From NCBI RefSeq assembly GCF_001517425.1, contig NZ_FBWL01000163.1, forward strand, positions 47,357 to 111,356: a stretch of 64,000 nucleotides of DNA. Direction: 5' to 3'. Position numbers and translations under genes: made by a program. Origin of the DNA: Clostridium sp. C105KSO13. Lineage in GTDB: Bacteria > Bacillota > Clostridia > Lachnospirales > Lachnospiraceae. Positions 56,149 through 64,000 of this stretch are shown here, piece after piece. Every line of letters starts with the position of its first letter. The first letter of the stretch is position 1. Under the pieces are notes generated by a model. It had not been told where the DNA came from and made no database searches. It saw only the letters and a list, made by a program, of their open reading frames with translations.

Positions 56149-57232
56149 ATGATAGTGAAGCGTGAATCTAAATATGAATTATTAAGGATTACTTTAACAT
56201 TTATGGTAATCACATTGCACTATTTAAATTCTGAAATGGGAAGAGCTTTGGAATACACCAGAACTAGTAACGTTAATTATGCGCTTGCACGTTTTTTGAA
56301 AGTATATGTATTACTGCAGTTAACGTGTTTGTGCTGATAACAGGCTACTTTGGTTATAAACGAATGACACAGTCTTTGAGAAAACCCTTAAGCTTAATTG
56401 CATGGGTGACTTTTTACAATATACTATTCCAAGTGATTGCATTCTGATGGGAGATAAAGAACTATCATTGAGAACTGTACTCGGGAGTTTTATTCCTTCT
56501 AATTGGTATATAATTCTTTACTGTGCATTGATTTTGGTTGCACCATATACGAATTATTTGATAAATCATATTTCAAAGAAACAATTTCAAATTTTACTAG
56601 GTGTGATAACTGTTATATTTTCTGTTTGGAATACTATATTTGAGATGGCTTCTGATTTTCTTGATATAAGGCTATTAGGTATTAGTACGATATCAATAAA
56701 TGGTTCTCAAGCTGGTTATAATATTGTGAATTTTGTTTTTTTGTACCTACTAGGTAGTTATGTAGGCAAATATTCAATTTCAATAAAAAAAAGATACTTA
56801 AGTGTGTTGTATATTTGTGCATTATGTGTAACAGTTATATTAAGCAAGTATACTGATATAAGTTGGAATTATGACAATATTTTTGTAACTATCATGAGCG
56901 TTAGTTTTTTTGCATTATGGGGAAAAGGGATTACTTTAGAGAACAAGCAAAGGGTTAATGTGATTGCAAAAGGGACAGTAGGTATTTACATAATACATAC
57001 AAAAGAACTCATTACAAATGTTTTATGGGGATATTTCTCAATTAAACAGGCATCACAAAGCACACCCATATTTTTTACTTTTAATATGTTGGGATGCATA
57101 CTTGTTACATATATAATATGCTATGCCATTGAGGCTACATGTAGATGGTGTATAAAACCAATTTCAAATTACCTTGACAAATGTATAGTGTTGAATAGGA
57201 ATATTATTCAATTAGTAACTGAAGAAAAATAA
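56149..57232 (+). pseudogene. Acyltransferase family 3 gene broken by two frameshifts
   Basis: Starts VKRESKYELLRITLTFMVITLHYLN, the family start for membrane O-acetyltransferases (OafA/WecH group) with the conserved R and H. A 1-base loss near 56298-56300 shifts to a frame reading SICITAVNVFVLITGYFGYKRM, the expected continuation. A second 1-base loss near 56443 returns to a third frame, MGDKELSLRTVLGSFIPSNWYIILY to the end. Inserting one base at each site would give a single protein of about 360 residues with ten membrane segments. Either a true pseudogene or sequencing indels. Confidence 0.82.
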
Positions 57233-57253
57233 TTATGATAGGAGAGGAGTAAC

Positions 57254-58348
57254 GTGAAAATACCATTTTCAACATTCAATAGAATGCATGATGAAGTAAA
57301 AGAAGAATTAGAGATAGCATTTAATAAAGTCTTGGACAAAGGCTGGTTTATACAGGGACAAGAGTGTGAACTTTTTGAAAGAGAGTTTGCAGAATTTTGT
57401 GAAGCAAAGCATTGTGTAGGGTGCGGAAACGGGCTTGATGCTCTGTATTTGATTTTAAAAGCTTTAGATATTAAGCAAGGCGATGAAGTAATTATACCGT
57501 CAAATACGTTTATAGCTACAGCCCTTGCAGTGTCATATGTTGGTGCAACTCCTGTATTTGTTGAACCTGAATTATGGAGTTATAATTTAAATTCGGATTT
57601 AATAGAAGAGAAAATTACAGATAGAACTAAGGCCATTATTGCAGTCCATTTGTACGGACAAGCTGCTAAAATGGACTGCATTTGTTCTATTGCAAGGAAA
57701 CATAATTTAAAGGTCATAGAAGATTGCGCTCAGGCTCATGGTGCGGAATATAAGGGCCAAAAGATAGGAACGTTTGGTGATGCCGCAGGATTTAGTTTTT
57801 ACCCTGGCAAAAACTTAGGTGCATTAGGGGATGGTGGCGCTGTTATTTGCAATGATAAAGAGTTGGCAGACAAAGTAAGAGCATTGTCAAATTACGGTTC
57901 AGCAGAGAAATATAATCATATATATCAAGGAACGAACTCAAGGTTAGATGAGATCCAGGCAGCTTTCTTGCGGGTGAAATTGAAAAATTTAGATAAATGG
58001 AATGAGGATCGACGGAAAACTGCGGACAGATATTTGGATGGAATAAAAAACAGGAAGATAATTCTGCCAAAAGTCAGTGCTGATTGCAGGCACGTCTGGC
58101 ATATTTTTGCAATCCGAAGTGAAATGAGAGATGAACTAGAAAAGTATTTAAATGAAAAGGAAATTGGAACTACAAAACATTATCCAATTCCATTGCATTT
58201 GCAGAAAGCTTATAGCGACTTGGGGTTTACAGAAGGAGATTTTCCTATTGCAGAAAAGATATCTTCTACTCAATTGAGTCTGCCTATGTATTACGGAATG
58301 CAGAATGATGAAATTGAATATGTAATTGAAACTATTAACAGATTTTAG
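57254..58348 (+). CDS. fdtB: dTDP-3-oxo-6-deoxyhexose aminotransferase (FdtB/QdtB-like, DegT family)
   Basis: 364 residues. PLP enzyme that aminates the 3-keto sugar made by Fdt[40 protein letters not shown] is typical of the 3-aminotransferase clade; [27 protein letters not shown], and Schiff-base lysine in FSFYPGK186[11 protein letters not shown] are present. Start GTG 57254 behind AGGAGAGGAG. With FdtA it predicts a 3-amino-3,6-dideoxyhexose (Fuc3N or Qui3N). Confidence 0.9.
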   Translation: MKIPFSTFNRMHDEVKEELEIAFNKVLDKGWFIQGQECELFEREFAEFCEAKHCVGCGNGLDALYLILKALDIKQGDEVIIPSNTFIATALAVSYVGATPVFVEPELWSYNLNSDLIEEKITDRTKAIIAVHLYGQAAKMDCICSIARKHNLKVIEDCAQAHGAEYKGQKIGTFGDAAGFSFYPGKNLGALGDGGAVICNDKELADKVRALSNYGSAEKYNHIYQGTNSRLDEIQAAFLRVKLKNLDKWNEDRRKTADRYLDGIKNRKIILPKVSADCRHVWHIFAIRSEMRDELEKYLNEKEIGTTKHYPIPLHLQKAYSDLGFTEGDFPIAEKISSTQLSLPMYYGMQNDEIEYVIETINRF

Positions 58349-58359
58349 AAAGATGAATT

Positions 58360-59775
58360 ATGGGAAGATTAAAACTATTTATTGAAAACTTTGTTGTATA
58401 TGGTATTGGCGGGGTAATAAGTAAAATAGTGCCATTAATTATGTTACCGATTGTCACCCGGCTTATGCCAAATACAGAATATTTTGGCCTTAATGATATT
58501 TCTGTAGTAATAGTTTCTTTTGGTACGGCTATAGCAGTTATGGGAATGTACGATGCCATGTATCGTATGTTTTTTGAAAGAGATGAACAGGAATATAAGG
58601 AAGAAATATGTTCTAGTACATTAGGTTTTACTCTTGCCACATCCGTTATTGTCTTTTTAATCTTGATTCTCTTCCGCAACTTTTTTGCGAGAGTTTTTTT
58701 TGGCTCTGGAAAGTACTCTAATCTGCTACTTCTTACAGCCTTAAGCATACTAATTGGTGGAACCAATTCTATAGTGAGTGCTCCAACAAGAATGAAAAAT
58801 CAAAGGAAAATATTTTTGGTTACAAATACTTTAAGTCCAATTCTGTCATATAGCGTTTCAATCCCATTATTGATAAAAGGGTACTATATCATAGCACTTC
58901 CCTTGGCGAGCGTCATCGCTGCCCTTTCTATGGAAATAATCTTTTTAATTTTAAATAGAAGATGGTTTGATTTAAAAAAAGTAAAATGGAAACATATCAA
59001 AACTATGTTATACATAGCATTGCCTCTTTTTCCTAATTTCTTGGTATATTGGATTTTTAACGCATGTGATCGGTTAATGATTGCAAATATGCTTGGAAAT
59101 GATCAGGTTGGTATTTACGCAATCGGAGCAAAGATTGGACAAGTCAGTCAACTTATCTATACAGCATTTGCTGGTGGCTGGCAATTTTTTGCTTTTTCTA
59201 CAATGAAAGATCAGGATCAGGTGAAAATGACATCAAATATTTTTGAATATTTAGGCCTTGTTTCATTTGGTGCAGGAATGCTGATGACAACAATGTCTGA
59301 TTTCATTTTTAAAATATTTTTTATTGGAGACTATATCCAGGGAGCCATTGTAGCACCATATTTATTCTTTTCTCCGTTGCTGCTAATGCTTTTTCAAATA
59401 GCATGTAATCAATTTTTAATTATAAAAAAGACTTGGCCTAATTTATTAATTCTATCATTTGGTGCATTAGTAAATATAGCTGTCAATTGGGTTGGAATCC
59501 AACATATGGGTATAGAGGGGGCTGCGTTAGGAACTCTGTGTGGGTATGCTGTATCAATAATTATCTGTGTACTCGTTTTAGAAAGGATGAAACTGCTAAA
59601 GGTATCTAAAAGATTTATGTTTTGTGTGTTGATTACAACCCTATATGCTATTATTTGGAGACTCTTTTTGATGGAGCACAAGATACTAAGTTTTGGGCTA
59701 ACTTTGTGTGTTTTGGCGGGTTTTATCATGCTATATTTTAAAGACATAATGTCAGTAGTAAAAAGGGAGAGGTAG
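58360..59775 (+). CDS. Lipid-linked oligosaccharide flippase (Wzx/MATE family), second copy
   Basis: 471 residues, about 14 membrane segments. FVVYGIGGVISKIVPLIMLPIVTRLMP start and NFLVYWIFNACDRLMIANMLGNDQVGIYAIGAKIGQ in the middle identify a PST flippase, but of a clade different from the one at 42.7 kb. A second flippase suggests that the island once served its own repeat unit. Confidence 0.9.
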   Translation: MGRLKLFIENFVVYGIGGVISKIVPLIMLPIVTRLMPNTEYFGLNDISVVIVSFGTAIAVMGMYDAMYRMFFERDEQEYKEEICSSTLGFTLATSVIVFLILILFRNFFARVFFGSGKYSNLLLLTALSILIGGTNSIVSAPTRMKNQRKIFLVTNTLSPILSYSVSIPLLIKGYYIIALPLASVIAALSMEIIFLILNRRWFDLKKVKWKHIKTMLYIALPLFPNFLVYWIFNACDRLMIANMLGNDQVGIYAIGAKIGQVSQLIYTAFAGGWQFFAFSTMKDQDQVKMTSNIFEYLGLVSFGAGMLMTTMSDFIFKIFFIGDYIQGAIVAPYLFFSPLLLMLFQIACNQFLIIKKTWPNLLILSFGALVNIAVNWVGIQHMGIEGAALGTLCGYAVSIIICVLVLERMKLLKVSKRFMFCVLITTLYAIIWRLFLMEHKILSFGLTLCVLAGFIMLYFKDIMSVVKRER

Positions 59776-59780
59776 AATAC

Positions 59781-60305
59781 ATGATAAGAAGATTAGAAAA
59801 AAAAGATGCCGAAAGAATGCTGGAATGGATGCATGATGAAGAAATCAATCATAACTTTAGTGTGGATTTTGAAAGCCATACATTGGAGGATGCCATTAAT
59901 TTCATTGAAAATAGCTTTGATGAAAAGAATCAACATTTTGCTGTAGTGGATGAAGATGACATTTATCAGGGCTCTATTAGTCTAAAAAACATATCATACA
60001 CAGATTATAATGCAGAATATGCAATAGTGCTGCGTCGAGATGCATTAGGAAAAGGATATTCTCAGGAGGCAACATGGAAAATACTGGAATATGCTTTTAA
60101 TGAATTGGGACTGTATAAAGTATATTTAAATGTGCTTGAAGGAAATAAAAGAGCTAGACGATTTTATGAAAAAATGGGATTTAAGCCGGAAGGTGTGTTT
60201 GAAGAACACAAATATGTGCAGGGAAGGTTTCACAATTTATGCTGGTATGCGATATTTAAGACTAATGGAGAAAAGGGTGAAAAGTCACGTGATAAATCCA
60301 TCTAA
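59781..60305 (+). CDS. GNAT family N-acetyltransferase (RimJ/RimL type)
   Basis: 174 residues. MIRRLEKKDAERMLEWMHDEEI, then acetyl-CoA loop RRDALGKGYSQEA and NVLEGNKRARRFYEKMGFKPEGVFEEHKYVQGRFHNLCWYAIF, a complete GNAT domain. By position it may acetylate the amine of the 3-amino or 4-amino sugar; this is inference, since FdtC/QdtC are hexapeptide-repeat enzymes. Confidence 0.9.
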   Translation: MIRRLEKKDAERMLEWMHDEEINHNFSVDFESHTLEDAINFIENSFDEKNQHFAVVDEDDIYQGSISLKNISYTDYNAEYAIVLRRDALGKGYSQEATWKILEYAFNELGLYKVYLNVLEGNKRARRFYEKMGFKPEGVFEEHKYVQGRFHNLCWYAIFKTNGEKGEKSRDKSI

Positions 60306-60618
60306 ATTTTCAAAAGATATATATACGCAAGAAGTTTTATTAAAAGCTGCCTATGCATTTACGGACTGTAGCTATATTCATTTAGATACAGATGCTGAAG
60401 ATTACATAGTTTCTTTAACTCCCAAAGAGGGTACAGATGCAAACCATTTGTATGAAAAATTTGAAAATGAATTGATTGCCCAAGAAACTCGGCGCTTGGT
60501 TGCTGAAAAGACAAAGAACATTCGAGAACTTACAGTAGCACGTGCGCTGGCGTCTACTATTGTAAACGTGTCAGCTGATGCAGTGGAATCGACGGATATG
60601 ATTCAAATAGTATTTTAA
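60289..60618 (+). CDS. HxsD-like small protein
   Basis: About 109 residues. The pattern FSKDIYTQEVLLKAAYAFTDCSYIHLD, a strand VSLTPKEG, and F-E-N-E-L-I-x-Q-x-x-R followed by KTKNIRELTVARALAS is close to HxsD, a small protein of the His-Xaa-Ser radical-SAM peptide systems. No HxsA peptide or HxsB/HxsC radical SAM gene is in the window. GTG 60289 follows AAAAGGG (11 bases); an ATG at 60265 in frame is the alternative. It overlaps the GNAT gene. Call from memory of the family pattern. Confidence 0.6.
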   Translation: MINPSKFSKDIYTQEVLLKAAYAFTDCSYIHLDTDAEDYIVSLTPKEGTDANHLYEKFENELIAQETRRLVAEKTKNIRELTVARALASTIVNVSADAVESTDMIQIVF

Positions 60619-60626
60619 AGGATTGG

Positions 60627-60896
60627 TTGAACAAGATGAGGAAGAAATTACTTCTGAGTAAAGAATTGTACAATTATACAGACGTTCAAGAAACGATACA
60701 GGCCTATAGCTCCTTAGCTTCAATAGAACTTTCAAGTAATCAGCAATACTTAATCTGTGACTTTCATAGTTGCTTATACGATTTGGTAAAAACGATAAGT
60801 GAATTTGAAAATTATTTAATTGGAGTGTCAAATCTGAGTATTCCGGCTTCCGTGTCCCTGCTGTCCGGTGTTAGGAAACCGCCAATCCGTTTTTAA
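60627..60896 (+). pseudogene. Second HxsD-like small gene, 3' end replaced by an IS21 end
   Basis: The first about 70 residues (KLLLSKELYNYTDVQETIQAYSSLASIELSS to SEFENYLIGVSN) follow the HxsD-like layout: I/LY-x3-V, a helix with AY, a strand, and E-F-x-N-x-L-I. From about 60835 the frame reads through the insertion sequence terminus (SIPASVSLLSGVRKPPIRF) to a stop at 60896, so the native C-terminus with the expected R/IRE helix is lost. Start TTG 60627 or ATG 60636. Confidence 0.55.
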
Positions 60897-61390
60897 GGAA
60901 ACCATCATTCCGGTGGTGGAAACCTTTATCATAAATCTTTTAGAATGTAACTATGCACCATGCGGTGTAAATACATTCAAAGGAGGTCACTTGTATGACC
61001 AAATATCGAGAGATTCTAAGGTTGAAATCCTTAGGTCTTAGTCAACAGAACATCGCCGACAGCTGCGGTGTCTCTAAGAAAACGGTTAATCGAGTTCTTA
61101 AACGTGCCCTGGAATTATCTATCTCCTGGCCACTTGATGAAAATGAGACCGATGTTGTACTGGCAGAGAAGTTTTTCCCTTCTGCCAAACAAATCACATC
61201 CAATAAGAGGATGCCTGATTATGCTTACGTCCGCGAAGAACTTTTACGTAATGGTGTGAGCAAGAAACTTTTATGGACAGAATACATGGAGGATTGTCGT
61301 GCTAATAATGAGGAACCACTCATGTACTCTCAGTTCTGCTTTCACATTCAACAGGACGAGCAGAAACATCGCGCTACTCGACAACCTACA
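60836..61390 (+). mobile_element. IS21-family insertion sequence remnant (left end and truncated istA)
   Basis: The left end begins near 60836 with TGAGTATTCCGG and holds two imperfect copies of TCCGGTG-GGAAACC (near 60866-60884 and 60913-60929), the kind of repeated transposase sites found at IS21 ends. istA follows but is cut after about 130 codons; istB and the right end are missing. Confidence 0.75.
60995..61390 (+). pseudogene. istA: Truncated IstA transposase (IS21 family)
   Basis: MTKYREILRLKSLGLSQQNIADSCGVSKKTVNRVLKRA is the IstA N-terminal helix-turn-helix; YVREELLRNGVSKKLLWTEYMEDCR and YSQFCFHIQQDEQ-HRAT continue the family as far as the point just before the DDE catalytic core. 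Beyond HRAT the sequence switches to an unrelated fragment in the same frame. A perfect AGGAGG box precedes the ATG, so a fused protein of 182 residues might still be made. Confidence 0.85.
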
Positions 61391-61543
61391 ATGAGGAACA
61401 AGATATTTTTAATTGAAAGTAATGCCATATCCTATTGTCCTGTCTGTGGAGAACCTCTCGTTTATAAAGACTCCTGCGAGTGGGACATGCTGCTGGAAGG
61501 ACATGAACGCCATATTTACCTAATTCGCCGGTTATGTAAATGA
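61391..61543 (+). pseudogene. N-terminal fragment of a zinc-finger transposon accessory ORF (DUF6431-like)
   Basis: MRNKIFLIESNAISYCPVCGEPLVYKDS-W and YLIRRLCK match the start of small zinc-finger ORFs that accompany some insertion sequences; only the first C-x-x-C is kept and the second zinc pair plus the ELPD-x-PYK-type end is lost. Joined in frame to istA. Family name from memory. Confidence 0.5.
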
Positions 61544-61719
61544 AGAAGAGACGGGGATTACAGTGTATAAATGATGTGAAAGCTGTAATTGAGCTGATAT
61601 ACTTTTTGGTGGTGAGGTGAGCAAATACGGTAGACCATAGGAGGTAAGAAGCGCATATTAAATTCGGTGAATTTCTCTTCCCAACCGCAAAGTTCAGCAG
61701 ATAACGGCTGGAAAAGTGT

Positions 61720-61747
61720 TTGACAGTATGGTAGAATCAAGAAAAAT
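61720..61747 (+). promoter_or_regulatory. Possible promoter of the ATPase/DUF4276 operon
   Basis: Consensus -35 TTGACA (61720-61725); the -10 candidate AAAAAT (61742-61747, 16-bp spacer) is weak. The rest of the 255-base gap between the transposon fragment and the ATPase gene shows no gene I can support. Confidence 0.4.
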
Positions 61748-61798
61748 AGGAAGAGGCACAGGCAACATTTTTGACTGATACTATTGTGGAGGTATTTT

Positions 61799-63022
61799 AT
61801 GGGGAAAATTGAAGGTATCCGTATACAAAATTATGGTGCATTACACTCTATATGTATGGGAAAACTTTTTAGCTATCAGAAAGGAAAACCTCTTGGCAAT
61901 ATGGTAACAATTATTGGCCCAAGCGGTACGGGAAAGAGCACAATTGCTGATGCTTTTGGGTTCATTGCAGATTGCCTGGAAAAGGGTGTTGAAGAAGCTT
62001 GTGATATGGGGAATAGAGGTGGTTTTAAACAGCTTGTATCGCAGGGGAGTGAACCAATCATTCGATTTGAATTATATTATAGGGAAACGAGTACATCCAA
62101 GCCAATAACGTATGAGTTAGCTATTGCTATGGATAAAAATGAACGACCATATGTATTAGATGAACGATTGAGGCAAAGAGTAGAAAAAAGAGGGTGGCCC
62201 AAATCATTTTTGAATCTTCACGAGGGTGTTGGGTATGCTTTTGAGGGTAAAGAAGGATGGCAGGACGATGATGGAAATATAACGGGACAGGGAAAACGTG
62301 TTGAGGTAGATCTGGCAGATAAAAGAAAATTAGGGATTGCAACATATGGAGCTATGTCACAATATAATCGAATCGTGGATTTTATGAACTTTCTGAGAAG
62401 TTGGTATTTATGTTATTTTTCTCCGGATTCGGCCCGACAAATACAATATGCAGCACCTCAGGCACATTTAAATAGAACGGGAAGTAATTTAAATAATGTA
62501 GCACAGTATATGTATAGGGAGGATAAAGTAGCTTTTGAGCGCATTTTAAAAGACATCCAGACAAAATTACCGGGGGTTGATTCAATACAACCACAATATT
62601 TGGAGAATGGACAGATGGTGCTCCGTTTTTTGGAAAGAGGGTTTGAGAAACCATTTTATTCTCCACATATGTCCGATGGAACGTTAAAGCTTTTTGCATA
62701 CTATCTATTATTACATGAAAAATCACCCAGACAGCTAGTTTTTATCGAAGAACCTGAAAATGGCTTATATCATCAATATCTTACAGATCTGGCATATGAA
62801 ATGAGAAAAAATGTAGGCTCTGGTTTTTCAAAACAGCTTTTTGTGACAACTCATAGTCCATTTTTTGTGAATGCACTTTCTCCGGATGACGTGTGGGTTT
62901 TAGAAAAAGAGGGGGATGGTTTTTCCGTAATACAAAGAGCGTCCGAGTATGAATTTGTAAAAGAGATGTCAGATGAGAATATACTCCTAGGTGATTTATG
63001 GTATAGTAAATACTTTGGATAA
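61799..63022 (+). CDS. AAA/ABC-type ATPase (AAA_21/AAA15, OLD-like)
   Basis: About 407 residues. GIRIQNYGALHSI start, Walker A G40-PSGTGKS47, a long central insert, a signature-like SDGTLKLFAYYLLL, Walker B LVFIEEPENGLY and the H-loop TTHSPFFVNAL near the end. This is the SMC/ABC-type ATPase module of OLD, PARIS AriA and related defence proteins, here without a fused nuclease. GGAGG lies 6 bases before the ATG. The next gene (11 bases on) is a DUF4276 protein; such pairs are widespread and often near mobile elements. Confidence 0.88.
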   Translation: MGKIEGIRIQNYGALHSICMGKLFSYQKGKPLGNMVTIIGPSGTGKSTIADAFGFIADCLEKGVEEACDMGNRGGFKQLVSQGSEPIIRFELYYRETSTSKPITYELAIAMDKNERPYVLDERLRQRVEKRGWPKSFLNLHEGVGYAFEGKEGWQDDDGNITGQGKRVEVDLADKRKLGIATYGAMSQYNRIVDFMNFLRSWYLCYFSPDSARQIQYAAPQAHLNRTGSNLNNVAQYMYREDKVAFERILKDIQTKLPGVDSIQPQYLENGQMVLRFLERGFEKPFYSPHMSDGTLKLFAYYLLLHEKSPRQLVFIEEPENGLYHQYLTDLAYEMRKNVGSGFSKQLFVTTHSPFFVNALSPDDVWVLEKEGDGFSVIQRASEYEFVKEMSDENILLGDLWYSKYFG

Positions 63023-63033
63023 GTGAGGGAAAA

Positions 63034-63726
63034 ATGCGAATAGAATTTTTAGTTGAAGATGCATCAGGGAAGGTTCTGCTTACTAAAATTATGGATAAAT
63101 ATGTATCAGAAACCCCTTTATTTCAAATTGAATATTCCATATTATCATATAAAGGTATTGGAGGGCTCCCTAAAGGTTCAAATGTCAATAATGTTAAAGC
63201 ACAACAGCTTTTAAAGGACTTACCTAAAAGAATGAAAGCAATCCAGGCTAAATATGGGGGTGCGGAAGATGTTTCCATATTTATTGTTTTAGACAATGAT
63301 ACCCGTAATACAATGGAATTTAAAAGACAGCTGAAGAATGTGGCAAAGAGGGAACAAATTTCAATGGATTATGTCTTCTGTATTGCTATAGAAGAAATGG
63401 AAGCATGGTTACTGGGGGACAAGGATGCTATTCAGGCGGCTTATGCAAAGGTCTCAGATCGAATAGCTTCCAAACATTCAGGGTATAAACAAGATAGTAT
63501 CTGCGGTACTTGGGAATATCTGGCAGATATGATAACAAAAGGCGGTATATCAAGATTCCAAAAAATGAACCCAACTGCGTTTGATGTAGGACGCTGCAAA
63601 TCAGAATGGGCTGAAAATATCGGGAGACAAATGAATATCCGCCGGAATAGTTCTCCAAGTTTCCAGAGTTTTATAAATGAACTGGATATAAGAAAAACTA
63701 GATGTTTTTGTTCGTCTACATATTGA
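63034..63726 (+). CDS. DUF4276 family protein, TOPRIM-like putative nuclease partner
   Basis: 230 residues. IEFLVE8-D-A-S-G-K, FIVLD87-N-D89 and F-C-I-A-I-E120-E-M-E-A-W-L-L-G-D are hallmarks of DUF4276; the early Glu and the D-x-D following strands resemble the TOPRIM metal site of OLD nucleases. Central RFQKMNPTAFDVGRCKSEWAENIG helps the call. It probably works with the ATPase upstream. The C-terminal RCFCSSTY looks unusual and may mark a small frameshift at the very end. Toxic-effector role is inference. Confidence 0.78.
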   Translation: MRIEFLVEDASGKVLLTKIMDKYVSETPLFQIEYSILSYKGIGGLPKGSNVNNVKAQQLLKDLPKRMKAIQAKYGGAEDVSIFIVLDNDTRNTMEFKRQLKNVAKREQISMDYVFCIAIEEMEAWLLGDKDAIQAAYAKVSDRIASKHSGYKQDSICGTWEYLADMITKGGISRFQKMNPTAFDVGRCKSEWAENIGRQMNIRRNSSPSFQSFINELDIRKTRCFCSSTY

Positions 63727-63751
63727 ATTCTTGAGTTACCGCAAAATGTAA

Positions 63752-64000
63752 TCATCTATCTGTACAGATACAATTGGTTCAGGTGTTAAAAATTTGTACA
63801 AACACACACCAATTTATTCTGATGGTGGAAAACCTGAACTATTTGAGGATGATGTGTTTAAAATTTCCATCCCATTGAATGTGGAAGCTGCAAATGAGGC
63901 AAAAGAAAAAGATAAATTATCTGAAAGAGAAAAAGCGATATTTGATATGATTCAAAAGAATAACACTCTTTCAGTTGAAGAAGTCATGGCAGAACTTTCT
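63752..64000 (+). pseudogene. 3' part of a RecG-like ATP-binding (AlbA_2/HATPase_c_4) gene, lacking its start
   Basis: An open frame without a start codon runs to the window edge: DTIGSGVKNLYKHTPIYSDGG, PELFEDDVFKISIPL, then a charged linker and KLSEREKAIFDMIQKNNTLSVEEVMAELS, the beginning of a winged-helix domain. The first part matches the C-terminal GxG-containing lobe of RecG-like ATP-binding regulators (COG2865 type). The N-terminal Schlafen-like domain is missing; the frame begins directly after a stop at 63749-63751. It may extend beyond the window. Confidence 0.6.

Noticed and set aside
61558..61740. 60-codon minus-strand ORF between transposon debris and the ATPase gene
   Set aside because: No ribosome binding site, no recognisable domain and no context; may be random or a transposase scrap.
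61799..63726. Naming the ATPase/DUF4276 pair as PARIS, Gabija or OLD
   Set aside because: PARIS uses DUF4435, Gabija pairs a fused OLD nuclease with a UvrD-like helicase, and OLD carries its TOPRIM in one chain; none fits.

Overview
The window looks like the chromosome of a spore-forming, Gram-positive Clostridia member, most likely a Lachnospiraceae-type gut anaerobe. The evidence is the endospore sigma factors SigE and SigG with the SpoIIGA protease, a division cluster with two class B PBPs and no outer-membrane genes, DegV and DUF4474 family proteins, frequent TTG/GTG starts behind strong AGGAGG ribosome binding sites, and moderate GC that falls sharply in the last quarter. No tRNA, rRNA or CRISPR array was seen.

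Region 1 (1-17.9 kb) is a cell-wall, division and sporulation block. It holds the end of a SEDS gene, degV, a small membrane protein, then mraZ-rsmH-ftsL-PBP-PBP-mraY-murD-ftsW-divIB-ftsZ, followed by spoIIGA-sigE, a beta-CASP hydrolase and sigG. mraZ is preceded by a sigma-A promoter and 10-bp repeats that look like the MraZ operator. spoIIGA-sigE is preceded by Spo0A-box-like sites and a promoter with an unusually long spacer, as at the Bacillus spoIIG promoter. murE, murF, murG and ftsA are absent from the cluster.

Region 2 (17.9-29.9 kb) is housekeeping: a HAD phosphatase with a small overlapping acidic gene, a membrane FMN-binding-like protein, pth-mfd, a PrsA-like lipoprotein, a decayed mntP, a minus-strand DUF4474/phosphoesterase pair, a minus-strand cytidylate-kinase-like gene, and a fused secDF.

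Region 3 (30-60.3 kb) is a large surface polysaccharide locus, with genes that make and attach a lipid-linked glycan. First come an LCP ligase, a membrane 4,6-dehydratase, an aminotransferase, a phosphoglycosyl transferase, glycosyltransferases, a polymerase/ligase, a flippase and a GT-C protein (30-46 kb). A second unit (46-60 kb) starts at its own promoter with UDP-glucose dehydrogenase. It carries more glycosyltransferases, FdtA/FdtB-type genes for a 3-amino-3,6-dideoxyhexose, a giant membrane protein with beta-rich repeats, a broken acyltransferase, a second flippase and a GNAT enzyme. This second unit becomes strongly AT-rich from about 48.5 kb and looks acquired.

Region 4 (60.3-64 kb) is a mobile, decaying margin. 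It has an HxsD-like gene, a second small gene cut off by an IS21 end, a truncated istA joined to a fragment of another transposon ORF, an AAA ATPase plus DUF4276 (TOPRIM-like) pair that resembles a two-gene phage defence module, and the headless 3' part of a RecG-like ATP-binding protein running off the window. The best candidates for undescribed biology are this ATPase/DUF4276 pair, the HxsD-like pair, and the repeat-bearing GT-C protein.
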